This document shows positions 8,434 to 19,503 of a stretch of 64,000 nt of DNA, in pieces (positions within the stretch are counted from its first letter, which is position 1; each line of letters begins with the position of its first letter). Origin of the DNA: Sulfurimonas sp. (GTDB lineage Bacteria; Campylobacterota; Campylobacteria; Campylobacterales; Sulfurimonadaceae); NCBI GenBank assembly GCA_026988315.1, contig JALSLJ010000010.1:1-64000 (forward strand), given 5' to 3'. Position numbers and translations under genes: made by a program. The notes beneath the pieces are model-generated. The model had not been told where the DNA came from, did not search any database, and saw only the letters and a list, made by a program, of their open reading frames with translations.

Positions 8434-11265
8434 GTGAAGAAAAAAGATGTGATAAAAATAACAGGTGCTCGTGAAAATAATTTAAAAAATATAAGTTTAA
8501 CTATCCCTAAGAATGAACTAGTAGTAATGACAGGTATTAGTGGTAGTGGTAAATCAACCTTGGCTTTTGACACACTCTACGCAGAGGGTCAAAGACGATA
8601 TATGGAGTCACTTTCCTCTTATGCACGGCAGTTTCTTGATCGTGTAGGAAAACCTGATGTTGATAAGATAGAGGGACTAACTCCCGCTATTGCTATAGAT
8701 CAAAAAACAACAAGTAAAAATCCTCGTTCTACTGTTGGTACAATTACGGAGATATATGATTACTTTAGACTTTTATATGCTCGTGTTGGTGTACAGCATT
8801 GCCACAAGTGTAAGAAAGTTATTTCGCAGATGTCAGCTTCAGATATTATTGGAGAGGTGCATAAACTTCCTCAGGGGGCTAAACTTGTCCTTTTAGCCCC
8901 TTTGGTTCGTGAGAAGAAAGGAAGCTATGCAGATTTGTTAGAATCATTAGTCCATAAGGGCTATGTCCGTGCAATGATAGATGGTGTTATGGTGAGACTT
9001 GATGAAGAGATTGAACTTGGTAAAACTAAGAAGCATACCATTAAGGTTGTTATAGACAGGGTTGTTGTGAAGCCTGAAAATAAAGAGAGAATTGCAGCAG
9101 ATGTTGAGAAAGCTTTAAAAGAGAGTTATGGTGAATTAGAGATAGAGATACTCAATTATGAAGAGTTAGGTTTAAAGATTCATCAGATTCATTATAGTGA
9201 GCATAATGCTTGTTTTGATTGTAAGATAAGTTTTGACCCGCTAGAACCACTTTCGTTCTCATTTAACTCACCTAAGGGTGCCTGTTCTGAGTGTGATGGA
9301 CTAGGCCTTCGTTATGCACTTGACCACGATAAAATCATAGATATTGACTTGCCAGTTGAAAAAGGTGCAGTAAAAATAGTTTACGGCTTTAACAAGGGTT
9401 ATTATTTTACATTTTTAAAAGGTTTTTGCGCTCATAACGGAATAGATATAACAGTTCCATACTCTGAGTTACCAGAGCATCAGAAAAAAGCTATTTTACA
9501 TGGAAATCCAGAGGAAGTTACTTTTCTTTGGAAAAAACATGAGGTAAAAAGAGTGTGGCCTGGAATCATAAGAATAGCTTACGATATGTTTAAAGATGAA
9601 AAAGAGTTAGCAGATTATATGAGTGAAAAAGTTTGTAATATTTGTGATTCTCATAGACTAAAAAGGGAATCTTTAGCTGTTAGAGTAGGGCAAAAAGGTA
9701 TTGCAGAACTACTTGATATGCCAATTGCTACAACTTATGAATGGTTTGCAAACGAAGAGAATTTTAAATATTTAGATGACCAAGATACTCAAGTAGCCAA
9801 GCCTATACTAAATGAAATCAGAGAGCGTTTATACTTCCTATTTGATGTTGGACTAGGGTATATCACTTTGGGGCGGGATGCTAGAACTATTAGTGGTGGT
9901 GAAGCTCAAAGAATCCGCATAGCATCTCAAATAGGTAGTGGATTAACAGGTGTTTTATATGTTTTAGATGAGCCAAGTATCGGACTTCATGAGAGAGATA
10001 CAAAGAAATTGATTCGTACTCTTAGAAGTTTACAAGAAAAAGGCAATAGCGTCATAGTTGTTGAGCATGACAAAGAGACTATAGAAAATGCTGATTTTAT
10101 TATTGATATTGGTAAAGGTGCCGGAAAATTTGGTGGTGATGTTGTTTTTGCTGGAACATTAGAGAAGCTTAAAAAAGCTAAGACCTTGACTGCTGATTAC
10201 CTTTATGGAAGAAAAAAGATAGAGTACTTTTACAGAAGAATGCAAGATAAATATATTGAAATTAATAATGTAACTTTAAATAATATAGAGAATTTAAGTG
10301 TAAAAATTCCGCTGAATAACTTTGTGTGTATCACCGGTGTAAGTGGGAGTGGAAAAAGTTCACTTATGCTTCAAACACTTCTTCCAACTGCTAGAGAGCT
10401 TCTTAATCATGCAAGGAAAGTTAATAAAGTTGCAGGAGTAGAGATTACAGGACTAGAACATGTAGATAAAGTAATTTACCTTGATCAAAGTCCAATAGGA
10501 AGGACTCCGAGAAGCAATCCAGCAACTTATACAGGTGTTATGGATGAGATTAGAAATCTTTTTTCACAAACAAAAGAGGCTCAAATTAGAGGATATACCA
10601 CTTCAAGGTTTAGTTTTAATGTGAAGGGTGGTAGATGTGAGAAGTGTCAGGGTGAGGGTGAGATTAAAATAGAGATGCATTTTTTGCCGGACATCATGGT
10701 GAAGTGTGACTCCTGTAATGGACAAAGATATAATCAACAAACATTAGAAGTGTTATATAAGGGCAAAAGTATTGCTGATGTACTTGCTATGAGTGTCGAT
10801 GAAGCGTTTAAATTTTTTGAACCAATTCCTAAAATAAATTTGAAAATGAAAACTATAGTGGATGTTGGACTTGGCTATATATCTCTTGGTCAAAACGCTG
10901 TAACACTCTCTGGTGGTGAGGCACAGAGAATTAAACTAAGCAAAGAGTTGAGCCGTAAAGACACTGGAAAAACTTTATACATTTTAGATGAACCAACAAC
11001 AGGGCTTCATTTCGCAGATGTTGATAGACTTACAAATGTTCTCCATCAGTTTGTAGAATTAGGTAATAGTATGTTAATTATAGAGCATAATTTAGACATG
11101 ATTAAAAATGCTGATTATATTATAGATATGGGTCCTGAGGGTGGTTCTGGCGGTGGTCTTATTATCGCTGAGGGTTCACCAGAAGAGTTGGCTGCAACTT
11201 ATGAAAAGACAGGTAGCTTTACCGGTGAGTATTTAAAAGCAGAATTAGCCTTACATAAAGCATAA
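8434..11265 (+). CDS. uvrA: excinuclease ABC subunit A
   Basis: Two ABC ATPase halves (GISGSGKSTLAFDTLYAEGQRRY; GVSGSGKSSL), zinc-binding CHKC, CEKCQGEGEIKIEMHFLPDI, LSGGEAQRIKL. Confidence 0.98.
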   Translation: MKKKDVIKITGARENNLKNISLTIPKNELVVMTGISGSGKSTLAFDTLYAEGQRRYMESLSSYARQFLDRVGKPDVDKIEGLTPAIAIDQKTTSKNPRSTVGTITEIYDYFRLLYARVGVQHCHKCKKVISQMSASDIIGEVHKLPQGAKLVLLAPLVREKKGSYADLLESLVHKGYVRAMIDGVMVRLDEEIELGKTKKHTIKVVIDRVVVKPENKERIAADVEKALKESYGELEIEILNYEELGLKIHQIHYSEHNACFDCKISFDPLEPLSFSFNSPKGACSECDGLGLRYALDHDKIIDIDLPVEKGAVKIVYGFNKGYYFTFLKGFCAHNGIDITVPYSELPEHQKKAILHGNPEEVTFLWKKHEVKRVWPGIIRIAYDMFKDEKELADYMSEKVCNICDSHRLKRESLAVRVGQKGIAELLDMPIATTYEWFANEENFKYLDDQDTQVAKPILNEIRERLYFLFDVGLGYITLGRDARTISGGEAQRIRIASQIGSGLTGVLYVLDEPSIGLHERDTKKLIRTLRSLQEKGNSVIVVEHDKETIENADFIIDIGKGAGKFGGDVVFAGTLEKLKKAKTLTADYLYGRKKIEYFYRRMQDKYIEINNVTLNNIENLSVKIPLNNFVCITGVSGSGKSSLMLQTLLPTARELLNHARKVNKVAGVEITGLEHVDKVIYLDQSPIGRTPRSNPATYTGVMDEIRNLFSQTKEAQIRGYTTSRFSFNVKGGRCEKCQGEGEIKIEMHFLPDIMVKCDSCNGQRYNQQTLEVLYKGKSIADVLAMSVDEAFKFFEPIPKINLKMKTIVDVGLGYISLGQNAVTLSGGEAQRIKLSKELSRKDTGKTLYILDEPTTGLHFADVDRLTNVLHQFVELGNSMLIIEHNLDMIKNADYIIDMGPEGGSGGGLIIAEGSPEELAATYEKTGSFTGEYLKAELALHKA

Positions 11266-11320
11266 TACAAATGTAAGTGATTTTTTTATGTTATAATCAA
11301 TCAATAAACTTTAGGGGCTG

Positions 11321-12370
11321 ATGATGGATTTGTCTTATAATATTTTAATTGTTGATGATGTGAGTGATAATATAAAAGTCGCTATGAATATTCTCAAAGA
11401 AAATAACTATAATTTTTCATTTGCAATGGATGGTAAGCAAGCTTTAGAAATTGTAAAAACAAAAGAGTTTGACTTGATTTTGCTCGATATAATGATGCCA
11501 GAATTGAATGGATTTGATGTTATAAAAATTTTAAAAAAAGATACTAAAACTAAAGATATTCCAGTAATTTTTTTAACAGCAAAAGCAGATATAGACTCTA
11601 TGAGTAAAGGCTTTGAACTTGGTGGGGTTGATTATATTACAAAACCTTTTCATCCATCTGAACTTATCTCGAGAGTAGTAACCCACTTAGAGCTTTATCG
11701 CTCTAAAAAAATATTAAAACACAATAATCTTGATCTTAATGTTAAAATAAAGCAAAATGAACAAAGATACCTCACAGAGCTTGAAACTAGTCAAATAGAG
11801 CTTATCCATACCTTGACAGAGCTTATGGAGTCAACATCTGATGAAACTGGAAAGCATATAAAAAGAGTTGCCCAAATATCAAAGCTTTTAGCATCCCTTC
11901 ACAAAAGTGTTAGCGATGATGAGGCTATAGAGATATATAATGCTTCTCCTATGCATGATATTGGTAAAATAACAATTGACAAAGAGATTTTAGAAAAACC
12001 TTCAAGACTTAGTGAAGAAGAGTTTGTTGCAATGAAAAAGCATACTACAAATGCGCATCATTTTCTTAAAAGATCAAAAAGAAAACTTATAAAAGCGGCA
12101 GATATCATAGCTTATCAGCACCATGAAAAATGGAATGGTTCAGGTTATCCTCAAGGTTTAAAAGGTGAAGAGATTCACATATATGGACGCATTGTAGCTT
12201 TAGCAGATGTTTTAGATGCTTTAACACACAAAAGAATATATAAAGACTCATGGAGCTTTGAAGAGGCAAGAAAGTATATAGTTACACATAAAGGCACGCA
12301 GTTTGATCCATACCTTATAGAGATATTTGAAGAAAATATTGAGAGTTTTAGAAAAATAATTGAGAGTTGA
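11321..12370 (+). CDS. response regulator with HD-GYP c-di-GMP phosphodiesterase domain (RpfG-type)
   Basis: REC domain (VDDVSDN, DLILLDIMMPELNG, ITKPF) and HD-GYP motifs MHDIGKI, YQHHEKWNGSGYPQGL. Confidence 0.92.
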   Translation: MMDLSYNILIVDDVSDNIKVAMNILKENNYNFSFAMDGKQALEIVKTKEFDLILLDIMMPELNGFDVIKILKKDTKTKDIPVIFLTAKADIDSMSKGFELGGVDYITKPFHPSELISRVVTHLELYRSKKILKHNNLDLNVKIKQNEQRYLTELETSQIELIHTLTELMESTSDETGKHIKRVAQISKLLASLHKSVSDDEAIEIYNASPMHDIGKITIDKEILEKPSRLSEEEFVAMKKHTTNAHHFLKRSKRKLIKAADIIAYQHHEKWNGSGYPQGLKGEEIHIYGRIVALADVLDALTHKRIYKDSWSFEEARKYIVTHKGTQFDPYLIEIFEENIESFRKIIES

Positions 12371-12371
12371 A

Positions 12372-15300
12372 ATGAGGTCATTTATAAAGTTGGCTTTATT
12401 GCTATATTTAAGTAGCTCTTTTTTATTTTCCTCAGTTGATTTTACAAAAGATGAAAAAGTGTGGATAAAAAATAATCCTATAGTAAAGTTTGGTGCTGAT
12501 TATAGATGGCCACCTTTTGATTTCATAGATGCAAATGGCAACCATACAGGGCTTTCTTCTGAGTATCTAAAGCTTATCTCTAAAAAAAGTGGTTTAAGGT
12601 TTGAAATTGAGACAGGTGTATGGGCTGATGTACTTAATAATATGAAAGATAAAAAGTATGATGGTTTAACATGTGCAGTTGAAACTGATGAGAGAAAAAA
12701 ATACTTAAAATTCACTACACCATATCTATCTGTACCTATGGTAATAGTCACGAAAAAAAATTTCAAAGGGATAGAAAATATTGAGAGTCTTTACGGCAAA
12801 ACAGTATCAATAAACAAAGGCTCGTATATTCATGAGTGGCTAAGAACGAAGTATCCTCAAATAAATCTACATCTAACAAACTCAAATGAAACATCTTTAG
12901 AGGCTATCTCTTTAGGTGAAGCAGATGCTTATGTTGGCAACCAAGCTGTTGCAACTTTTATAATGAACAAAAATCTATTAACAAATTTGACAATAGCAAA
13001 AAGATTAAAAGGTTTTGATACGGCGATAAGCATCGCAATTGACCGAGATAATATGAAGCTATTTAATATAATTCAAAAAATTTTAAATAATATAACTCCT
13101 CAAGAACATCAAGCCATAAAACAAAAGTGGAATAAAAGCAAAGAGTTCAAAGATGAACTTTTAAGTTTTACAAAAGAGGAACAAAAGTGGATACAAGAGC
13201 ATAAAACTATAAAATATGTGATTGATAATCAATGGAGACCAATAGAATATATATCTAATGATACACAAGAGCATAAAGGAATCACTAGCGAATATATAAA
13301 TATAATCTCTAAAAAAACAGGTATAAATTTTAAGTTAATAGCTACTGATTCTTGGATGCAAAGTGTAAATCTTATAAACAAAAAAGAGGCTGATATGTAC
13401 TCTTGTGTATCGATAACAGATGAGAGAGAAAAAGTTGTCAATTTTACAAATCATTATTTAAAATTTCCACAAGTTTTTGTTACAGATAGAGATGTGAATT
13501 ATATATCTGAGATAGAAGAGTTGTACACAAAAACTATAGTTTTAATAGATGGATATTCCATAACCACAACTATAGAAAAAGAGCATCCAGAAATCAAAAT
13601 AATTAAGGTAAAAAATATTAAAGAGGCCTTTAATCTTTTAACTAAAGGGGAGGCGTATGCTTATATAGACAGTCTTCCTGTTGCTAGTTACTACATACAA
13701 AAAGATGGATATTCCAATCTTAAAATATCAGGTATGAGTCATTATGATTTTAAATTTAGAATTGCAATGAGAAATGATTGGAGTGATCTGGGGATAGATA
13801 TAATTAACAAAGCCTTAGGCTCAATAACAGAAGAACAAAAGAGTGAAATATATAATAAATGGCTTCATGTAAAGTATGATAAAGAGGTTGATTATACTCT
13901 GCTATGGCAGATAGCTGGAATTTTTGTGTTTTTTATCCTCTGGTCATTATACTGGAATGCAAGACTCTCATCAGAGGTAAAAAAAAGAAAGCTCGCTCAG
14001 GTTGAACTTTTAAAAATAAATAAAAAACTAAAAATAGCTACAAGTAAGGCAGAAGCAGCTTCAAAAGCAAAGTCTGATTTTTTATCAAACATGAGTCATG
14101 AGATACGAACACCGATGAATGCAATTTTAGGTTTTGCAGAACTTTTAGATAGTCAAATAGAGGATAAAAAACAAAAATCTTTTATAAAAACAATTAGAAA
14201 TGCAGGTGAAACTTTACTTTTTTTAATTAATGATATACTAGATTTATCTAAGATAGAATCTGGAAAATTAGAGATAGTAAAAAACAGAGTAAATATTAAA
14301 AAATTGTTCGAAGAGAGCATAAATATTTTTAAACTCCAAGCAGAGCAAAAAGGGCTGAAGTTAGAGTTGATAATTGATGAAAATATACCTAAATCTTTAC
14401 TTTTAGACTCCTTTAGAGTTAAAGAGATAGTTATTAACCTAATTGGAAATGCCATAAAGTTTACTGAACATGGGTATATAAAGATTATTGTTTTAGTTGA
14501 TGATGTTTATGAGCATAAGAGTAAGGTGGATCTTACGATAAAAATAAAAGATAGTGGCATAGGTATAGAAAAATCTAGTTTAGAAAAAATATTTAATATA
14601 TTTGAACAAAGCCAAAATCAAGATGTTAGAAAATATGGTGGGACAGGTTTAGGACTTGCTATTAGTAAAAAACTAGCTATTTTAATGGAGGGAACCTTAG
14701 ATGTTGAGAGTGAAGTGGGTGTTGGTTCAACATTTATGTTATGCTTAAAAAATATAGATATTGCATCCATTTCAAATGAATATAGTGATAGTAAAATAGC
14801 AACAAATTATGATTTTATAAAGTTTAAGAAAGCTGTTTTATTAGTAGTGGATGATGTTGATGAGAATAGAAAATTAGTAAGAGAAAATTTTAATGATACA
14901 GAAGTAGAAGTTATAGAAGCTATGAATGGCAACGAAGCGATAGAAGTTATCAAAAAGATAGATGTAGATTTGATACTTATGGATATAAGAATGCCAGTGA
15001 TGGACGGATATAGTGCAACAAGGCTTATAAAAGAGTTTAGCAAGGTTCCTATTGTCGCTCTGAGTGCTTCTATGATGCAAGATGAATTTAAAAAGCTTGA
15101 TGGTGGAAGATTTGATGGCTATCTTAGAAAGCCAGTTACAAAAAATGAGCTTTTTAAAGAGGTTTCGAGGTTTTTAGATTATGAAGATATTAGTAGCAAG
15201 AAAGAAAAAAATACAGTCTTGAAGATAGCTGATATTAAGGAATTGAGTGATTTTTTAAATAGTGTAGATGTTGAAGTAACTGAACTTTATGAAGATGCTA

Positions 15301-15497
15301 TAAGAACTAACGATTTAAAATTGATTGAAGAATTTACTACAAAATTAGAGGAACTTTCTTTGAAGCACGACATCAAATATATGCTAGATTATAGTGAATT
15401 ACTTCAAGAAAAATTAGATGCATTTGAGATAAATTCTATAAGTATGATGCTTCAAGATTATAAAAAAAAGATAGAAGAATTAAAATCTAAATTATAG
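12372..15497 (+). CDS. hybrid sensor histidine kinase with two periplasmic SBP_bac_3 domains (BvgS-like)
   Basis: Signal peptide, two tandem extracellular solute-binding domains (VKFGADYRWPPFDFID; IKYVIDNQWRPIEYIS), TM, HisKA SNMSHEIRTPMN, HATPase GTGLGLAISKKL, REC DVDLILMDIRMPVMDGYSATR. Confidence 0.92.
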   Translation: MRSFIKLALLLYLSSSFLFSSVDFTKDEKVWIKNNPIVKFGADYRWPPFDFIDANGNHTGLSSEYLKLISKKSGLRFEIETGVWADVLNNMKDKKYDGLTCAVETDERKKYLKFTTPYLSVPMVIVTKKNFKGIENIESLYGKTVSINKGSYIHEWLRTKYPQINLHLTNSNETSLEAISLGEADAYVGNQAVATFIMNKNLLTNLTIAKRLKGFDTAISIAIDRDNMKLFNIIQKILNNITPQEHQAIKQKWNKSKEFKDELLSFTKEEQKWIQEHKTIKYVIDNQWRPIEYISNDTQEHKGITSEYINIISKKTGINFKLIATDSWMQSVNLINKKEADMYSCVSITDEREKVVNFTNHYLKFPQVFVTDRDVNYISEIEELYTKTIVLIDGYSITTTIEKEHPEIKIIKVKNIKEAFNLLTKGEAYAYIDSLPVASYYIQKDGYSNLKISGMSHYDFKFRIAMRNDWSDLGIDIINKALGSITEEQKSEIYNKWLHVKYDKEVDYTLLWQIAGIFVFFILWSLYWNARLSSEVKKRKLAQVELLKINKKLKIATSKAEAASKAKSDFLSNMSHEIRTPMNAILGFAELLDSQIEDKKQKSFIKTIRNAGETLLFLINDILDLSKIESGKLEIVKNRVNIKKLFEESINIFKLQAEQKGLKLELIIDENIPKSLLLDSFRVKEIVINLIGNAIKFTEHGYIKIIVLVDDVYEHKSKVDLTIKIKDSGIGIEKSSLEKIFNIFEQSQNQDVRKYGGTGLGLAISKKLAILMEGTLDVESEVGVGSTFMLCLKNIDIASISNEYSDSKIATNYDFIKFKKAVLLVVDDVDENRKLVRENFNDTEVEVIEAMNGNEAIEVIKKIDVDLILMDIRMPVMDGYSATRLIKEFSKVPIVALSASMMQDEFKKLDGGRFDGYLRKPVTKNELFKEVSRFLDYEDISSKKEKNTVLKIADIKELSDFLNSVDVEVTELYEDAIRTNDLKLIEEFTTKLEELSLKHDIKYMLDYSELLQEKLDAFEINSISMMLQDYKKKIEELKSKL

Positions 15498-15542
15498 TTT
15501 TAAAAACTACAGTATAATTACGAAAAAATAAAGGTTCTATAA

Positions 15543-16460
15543 ATGTCAACATATGTTTTTGGTCATACTAATCCTGATAGTGACTCTATCATTGGAGCTA
15601 TCTCTCTTGCGTATCTTAAAAATCAACTCGGTGAAGATTGTGTTGCTACTCGTCAAGGCAACATCTCTGCTGAGACAGAATTTATCCTAAATAAATTTGG
15701 TGGCAAACTACCAGAGCTAAAAACTTCATATGCTGGTGAAAATGTATATATAGTGGATTTTTCAGATTTAGCTCAAGCTCCAAAGGATATTATGGAAGCT
15801 ACAATTTTAGGGATTTATGATCATCATAAGCTTGGTGATTTAACAACATCCACACCACTTGAGTGTTGGATAAGACCTATTGGGTGTTCAAACACTATTA
15901 TTAAAGAGGCTTATGATTATCATGGTATAGAGATTCCAAAAGATATCGCAGGGATGATGTTGTGTGCAATTTTAAGTGACACAGTAATCTTTAAATCACC
16001 AACTTGCACAAAGATAGATACTAAAGCTTGTAAAGAGTTGGCAGCTATCGCTGGTATAGAGGATTATAAGGCTTTAGGTATGGAGATGTTTATAGTGAAG
16101 TCAGCAGTAGATGGGGCGAGTGCAAGAGAGTTAAATACTCGTGATTATAAAGAGTTTGATATGAATGGAGCTAAAGTGGGTGTTGGACAGCTTGAAGTGG
16201 TTGATTTAAGTGTATTTGATGACAAAAAAGATATGTTGTTTGAAGATATGAAAAAGATGAAAGAAACGGAGCAGTTGCATTCGATACTTATACTTTTAAC
16301 AGACATTATGAAAGAGGGTTCACAGCTTTTAGTGCTAAGTGATGATGCAAGTAAAATAGAAAAAGCATTTGATGTTCAACTTGAAGATTCTCAAGCATGG
16401 CTAGACGGAGTTTTAAGTCGTAAAAAACAGGTTATTCCTTTCTTGCAATCACAGTTTTAA
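15543..16460 (+). CDS. ppaC: manganese-dependent inorganic pyrophosphatase
   Basis: DHH family motifs GHTNPDSDSI, VDFSDL, YDHHKLGDL, AILSDTVIFKSPTCT. Confidence 0.95.
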   Translation: MSTYVFGHTNPDSDSIIGAISLAYLKNQLGEDCVATRQGNISAETEFILNKFGGKLPELKTSYAGENVYIVDFSDLAQAPKDIMEATILGIYDHHKLGDLTTSTPLECWIRPIGCSNTIIKEAYDYHGIEIPKDIAGMMLCAILSDTVIFKSPTCTKIDTKACKELAAIAGIEDYKALGMEMFIVKSAVDGASARELNTRDYKEFDMNGAKVGVGQLEVVDLSVFDDKKDMLFEDMKKMKETEQLHSILILLTDIMKEGSQLLVLSDDASKIEKAFDVQLEDSQAWLDGVLSRKKQVIPFLQSQF

Positions 16461-16466
16461 AACTAC

Positions 16467-16495
16467 TTTTTCCATATGCAAAGAGCATGTGGAAA
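16467..16495. terminator. hairpin between convergent ppaC and ABC transporter genes
   Basis: TTTCCATATGC...GCATGTGGAAA imperfect inverted repeat with flanking A/T runs between convergent stop codons. Confidence 0.6.
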
Positions 16496-16500
16496 TTTAC

Positions 16501-17214
16501 TTAGATGAGTGTCTCTTTATTTGATTCTTCAAAAACTATAGCTTTATTTTCTATCTTCATAATTTTGTCACAATATGGAAGAATCCTCTCATCATGTGTT
16601 ACGGCAATGATAGCCACATTTTGCTCCAATGCTATTTGTTTTAGCATTTTGATAACACTTACAGAGCGTTCACCATCTAATGCGGCAGTGGGTTCGTCTG
16701 CTAAAATAATTTCAGGGTTATTTGCTAAGGCACGAGCAATTGCTACCCTTTGGTTTTGTCCACCAGAGAGTTGTGATGACATAGCTTTTGCCTTATCAGC
16801 AATGTCAAAATACTCTAAAAGTTCCATCGCTTTAGCTTGAGCATCCTCCTCACTTACACCATTTGATTGAGGGAGTAGGGTAACATTATCTATAACATTT
16901 AAAAAAGGTATGAGGTAGTGCGCTTGAAAAATAAAGCCAATTTTTTCTCTGCGAATTCTTCTTGTATCTTTGGTAATCCATTTGTTCTCATATACTTTTT
17001 TATCGCCTAGCCAGATGTTGCCGGCACTAGGTTCTTCAACACATCCAATCATCATGAGAAGTGTTGTTTTTCCAGCACCACTTGGTGCGATTAAAGCGAT
17101 AAGTTCACCTTTATTTATTTCAAAGGAAGCATTTTCTATTACCCTAACAAGGTTTTCATCTTTTCCAAAATGTTTTGATAAGTTTTCTACTTTAATTGCT
17201 ATTTCTTTATTCAT
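16501..17214 (-). CDS. ABC transporter ATP-binding protein (LolD/DevA-like)
   Basis: Walker A APSGAGKTTL, LSGGQNQRVAIARALA, Walker B IILADEPTAALDG. Confidence 0.92.
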   Translation of the reverse strand: MNKEIAIKVENLSKHFGKDENLVRVIENASFEINKGELIALIAPSGAGKTTLLMMIGCVEEPSAGNIWLGDKKVYENKWITKDTRRIRREKIGFIFQAHYLIPFLNVIDNVTLLPQSNGVSEEDAQAKAMELLEYFDIADKAKAMSSQLSGGQNQRVAIARALANNPEIILADEPTAALDGERSVSVIKMLKQIALEQNVAIIAVTHDERILPYCDKIMKIENKAIVFEESNKETLI

Positions 17215-17215
17215 C

Positions 17216-18361
17216 TTAACCGCCTATAGCCGCTGCAGGATCAGCTGTAATAACTTTTTTAACACCTATAAAAGAAGCAAAAACAGATGCTATAATCACA
17301 ATACCAAAAAGCATCATAGCATCTGGCATCTCTAATACGACACGCTTTGGAAATTTTTCATATATGAGATGTGAAAATAGATTACCAAAAATAAAAGCAA
17401 ATAGACCAAGAACTAGAGTTTCTTCAACTATCATCTTGATAATGAGGCTATTTGGAAGTCCCATTAGCTTCATAATTGAAATTTCTTTCATCTTTTCAAG
17501 TGTCATTGTATAGATAATAAGTGCGATAATTATGGTAGATACCGCAACTAAGATAGCAGTAAAGAGACCTATTTGTTTAGAGGCTTTCTCAATCAAATTT
17601 TTAGTTAAAATAGTTTTTTGTTCATTTGCTGTATAAACACTTTTATGCTGCCATTTTCGTATATCTTGAGCTATTTCATCTACATTATAACCTGGCTTTA
17701 CTGTGGCAATTATGGAATTTACCATAAGTGAATTGACAGCAGTTAAGCCTCTGTTTCTGTCATTTTCAATCCTTTTATTTGAATACAAAAATTGTAACTC
17801 TTGAGCATCTTTTAGGCTAATATAAGCAAGTGAATCCCCACCTGAGGAGACTGTTCCATGAGTGATGCCAACAACCTTGTAGAGATTGCGTCCTATTTTT
17901 ATCTCTTCATGGAGTTGAAATCCTGTTTTGTCAGTTACAACTATTTCGTAATGGTCTGTTTTTAAACTACGCCCTTTAATAAGTCTTTTTGGGCTTATAG
18001 GATTAATTGTGCCATATACATCATATCCAACAGCGACAACACGAATAGCTTTTTCTTTACCTGGTAGCTGGATGTTTTGAAATGTAATTGCTTCACTTTT
18101 ATCTATACCATTGATAGAAAATATGATGTTTTTTAAATCCTCATGCACTCTTGAAGCTTCAGCAAATGGACCAAGGGTGTCTTCTTGAACTATCCATAAA
18201 TCGGCACTAATATCATCTAATAATACTTCAGCATCCACCATCATTCCACGATAAACACCCATCATAATAAGAACTATTCCAAGCAACATCCCAACACCCA
18301 TAGCTGTAACAATAAACTTGCCAAGAGTATGTTCAATATCTTTTCTTGCTAAATGTATCAT
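17216..18361 (-). CDS. ABC transporter permease (DevC/FtsX-MacB type)
   Basis: N-terminal TM, long periplasmic domain with ADLWIVQEDTLGPFAEASRV, three C-terminal TMs; adjacent to ATPase. Confidence 0.87.
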   Translation of the reverse strand: MIHLARKDIEHTLGKFIVTAMGVGMLLGIVLIMMGVYRGMMVDAEVLLDDISADLWIVQEDTLGPFAEASRVHEDLKNIIFSINGIDKSEAITFQNIQLPGKEKAIRVVAVGYDVYGTINPISPKRLIKGRSLKTDHYEIVVTDKTGFQLHEEIKIGRNLYKVVGITHGTVSSGGDSLAYISLKDAQELQFLYSNKRIENDRNRGLTAVNSLMVNSIIATVKPGYNVDEIAQDIRKWQHKSVYTANEQKTILTKNLIEKASKQIGLFTAILVAVSTIIIALIIYTMTLEKMKEISIMKLMGLPNSLIIKMIVEETLVLGLFAFIFGNLFSHLIYEKFPKRVVLEMPDAMMLFGIVIIASVFASFIGVKKVITADPAAAIGG

Positions 18362-19503
18362 TGATATATTTTCATCCCTTCTCTCAGAGGCTTTTTCTTA
18401 GAGCTTATAACTAACATTTTTGTTTTAGTGTCAATGCCTGATGCTATAGCCGCTTCTTCATCGTTTTGTGCAATAATAGAAATCTCTTGAAAATATGCTT
18501 TATTCTCTTTTGCTATCCAAACACCTTTTTTCCCATCTTTAGTATTTATAAATTGAAGTGGAATTTTTAAAACATTTTCAAAGTTCTGAGTCTCTATCTT
18601 AACTTCAGCCTGCTCATTTATGTAAAAAGGTTCAGGAATTTTCTTAAAAGCTATGTTTATCTCCCTTTGAAGTGTTACGGCATCACTTGTTGGAACAATC
18701 CTTTTTACCACCCCTTTAAATGGGTTGTTTGGTTGAGAACGAAGGGTTATTGAGGCATTTTGCATAAGTTGTATCTTATTACTGATTCGTTCATCAATAT
18801 GAGTATTTACCCATAATGTATTCGGGTCAACTATTGTAAGGATTGTTGTTGCTGGTAAAACAGTTTGTGATTTTTGCATCTGCTTTGAAATTACATAGCC
18901 ATCAACAGGTGAGTAAACTTTAAATCTTTGTAGTTTTGTTTGTACTGCTTCCATACCTTTTTCCAAACGAAGCAACTCAGCTTTTGCTGACTTTATTTGA
19001 AACTTTGAGACCTCTATTTGTGCATCAATGCTTTGCAAATCACTTTTTGCTTTATCGTATTCAGCTTGTGATGCAAACTCTTGCTTTATGAGTTTATCAT
19101 AGCGATTATAAGTTGTTTGCAATAACTCTTTTTGAGCTATTAAGCTCTGCAAACTGTTTTTAGATGCCTCTAGTTCATAACTAGCTCTTGTGAGTCCTAG
19201 TTTGGCTTCTGCTAAAAGTAGTGGTAAATCAACAGGATCGATACTTACAAGTAGTTCCCCTTTTTGTACCCAGTCTCCCTCATCTGCATAAATGTTTTGT
19301 ATTTTTCCACCTGTTTGCGCTGTAATGGAGTAGATATCTTTTGCACTCAGATTGCCTATTCCCCTAACAGCAATTTTTAATGCTCCCATGTTTGGATTTT
19401 GAGTCTCAAATGTAGATTTTGGAATATAAACCTTGTTGTAAAATATAGTTACTCCAAGAATTATAACTATCAATAATGTAAGGTGTTTTATATATTTTTT
19501 CAT
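18358..19503 (-). CDS. HlyD/RND-type periplasmic adaptor (membrane fusion) protein
   Basis: TM anchor; lipoyl halves GGKIQNIYADEGDWVQKGELL and VYSPVDGYVISKQ; coiled-coil hairpin. Confidence 0.9.
   Translation of the reverse strand: MKKYIKHLTLLIVIILGVTIFYNKVYIPKSTFETQNPNMGALKIAVRGIGNLSAKDIYSITAQTGGKIQNIYADEGDWVQKGELLVSIDPVDLPLLLAEAKLGLTRASYELEASKNSLQSLIAQKELLQTTYNRYDKLIKQEFASQAEYDKAKSDLQSIDAQIEVSKFQIKSAKAELLRLEKGMEAVQTKLQRFKVYSPVDGYVISKQMQKSQTVLPATTILTIVDPNTLWVNTHIDERISNKIQLMQNASITLRSQPNNPFKGVVKRIVPTSDAVTLQREINIAFKKIPEPFYINEQAEVKIETQNFENVLKIPLQFINTKDGKKGVWIAKENKAYFQEISIIAQNDEEAAIASGIDTKTKMLVISSKKKPLREGMKIYQ

Noticed and set aside
15495-15509. TAGTTTT-a-AAAACTA palindrome at the hybrid kinase stop codon as a terminator
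   Set aside because: Loop of one nucleotide, A/T-only stem and no T-run; probably chance in AT-rich sequence.
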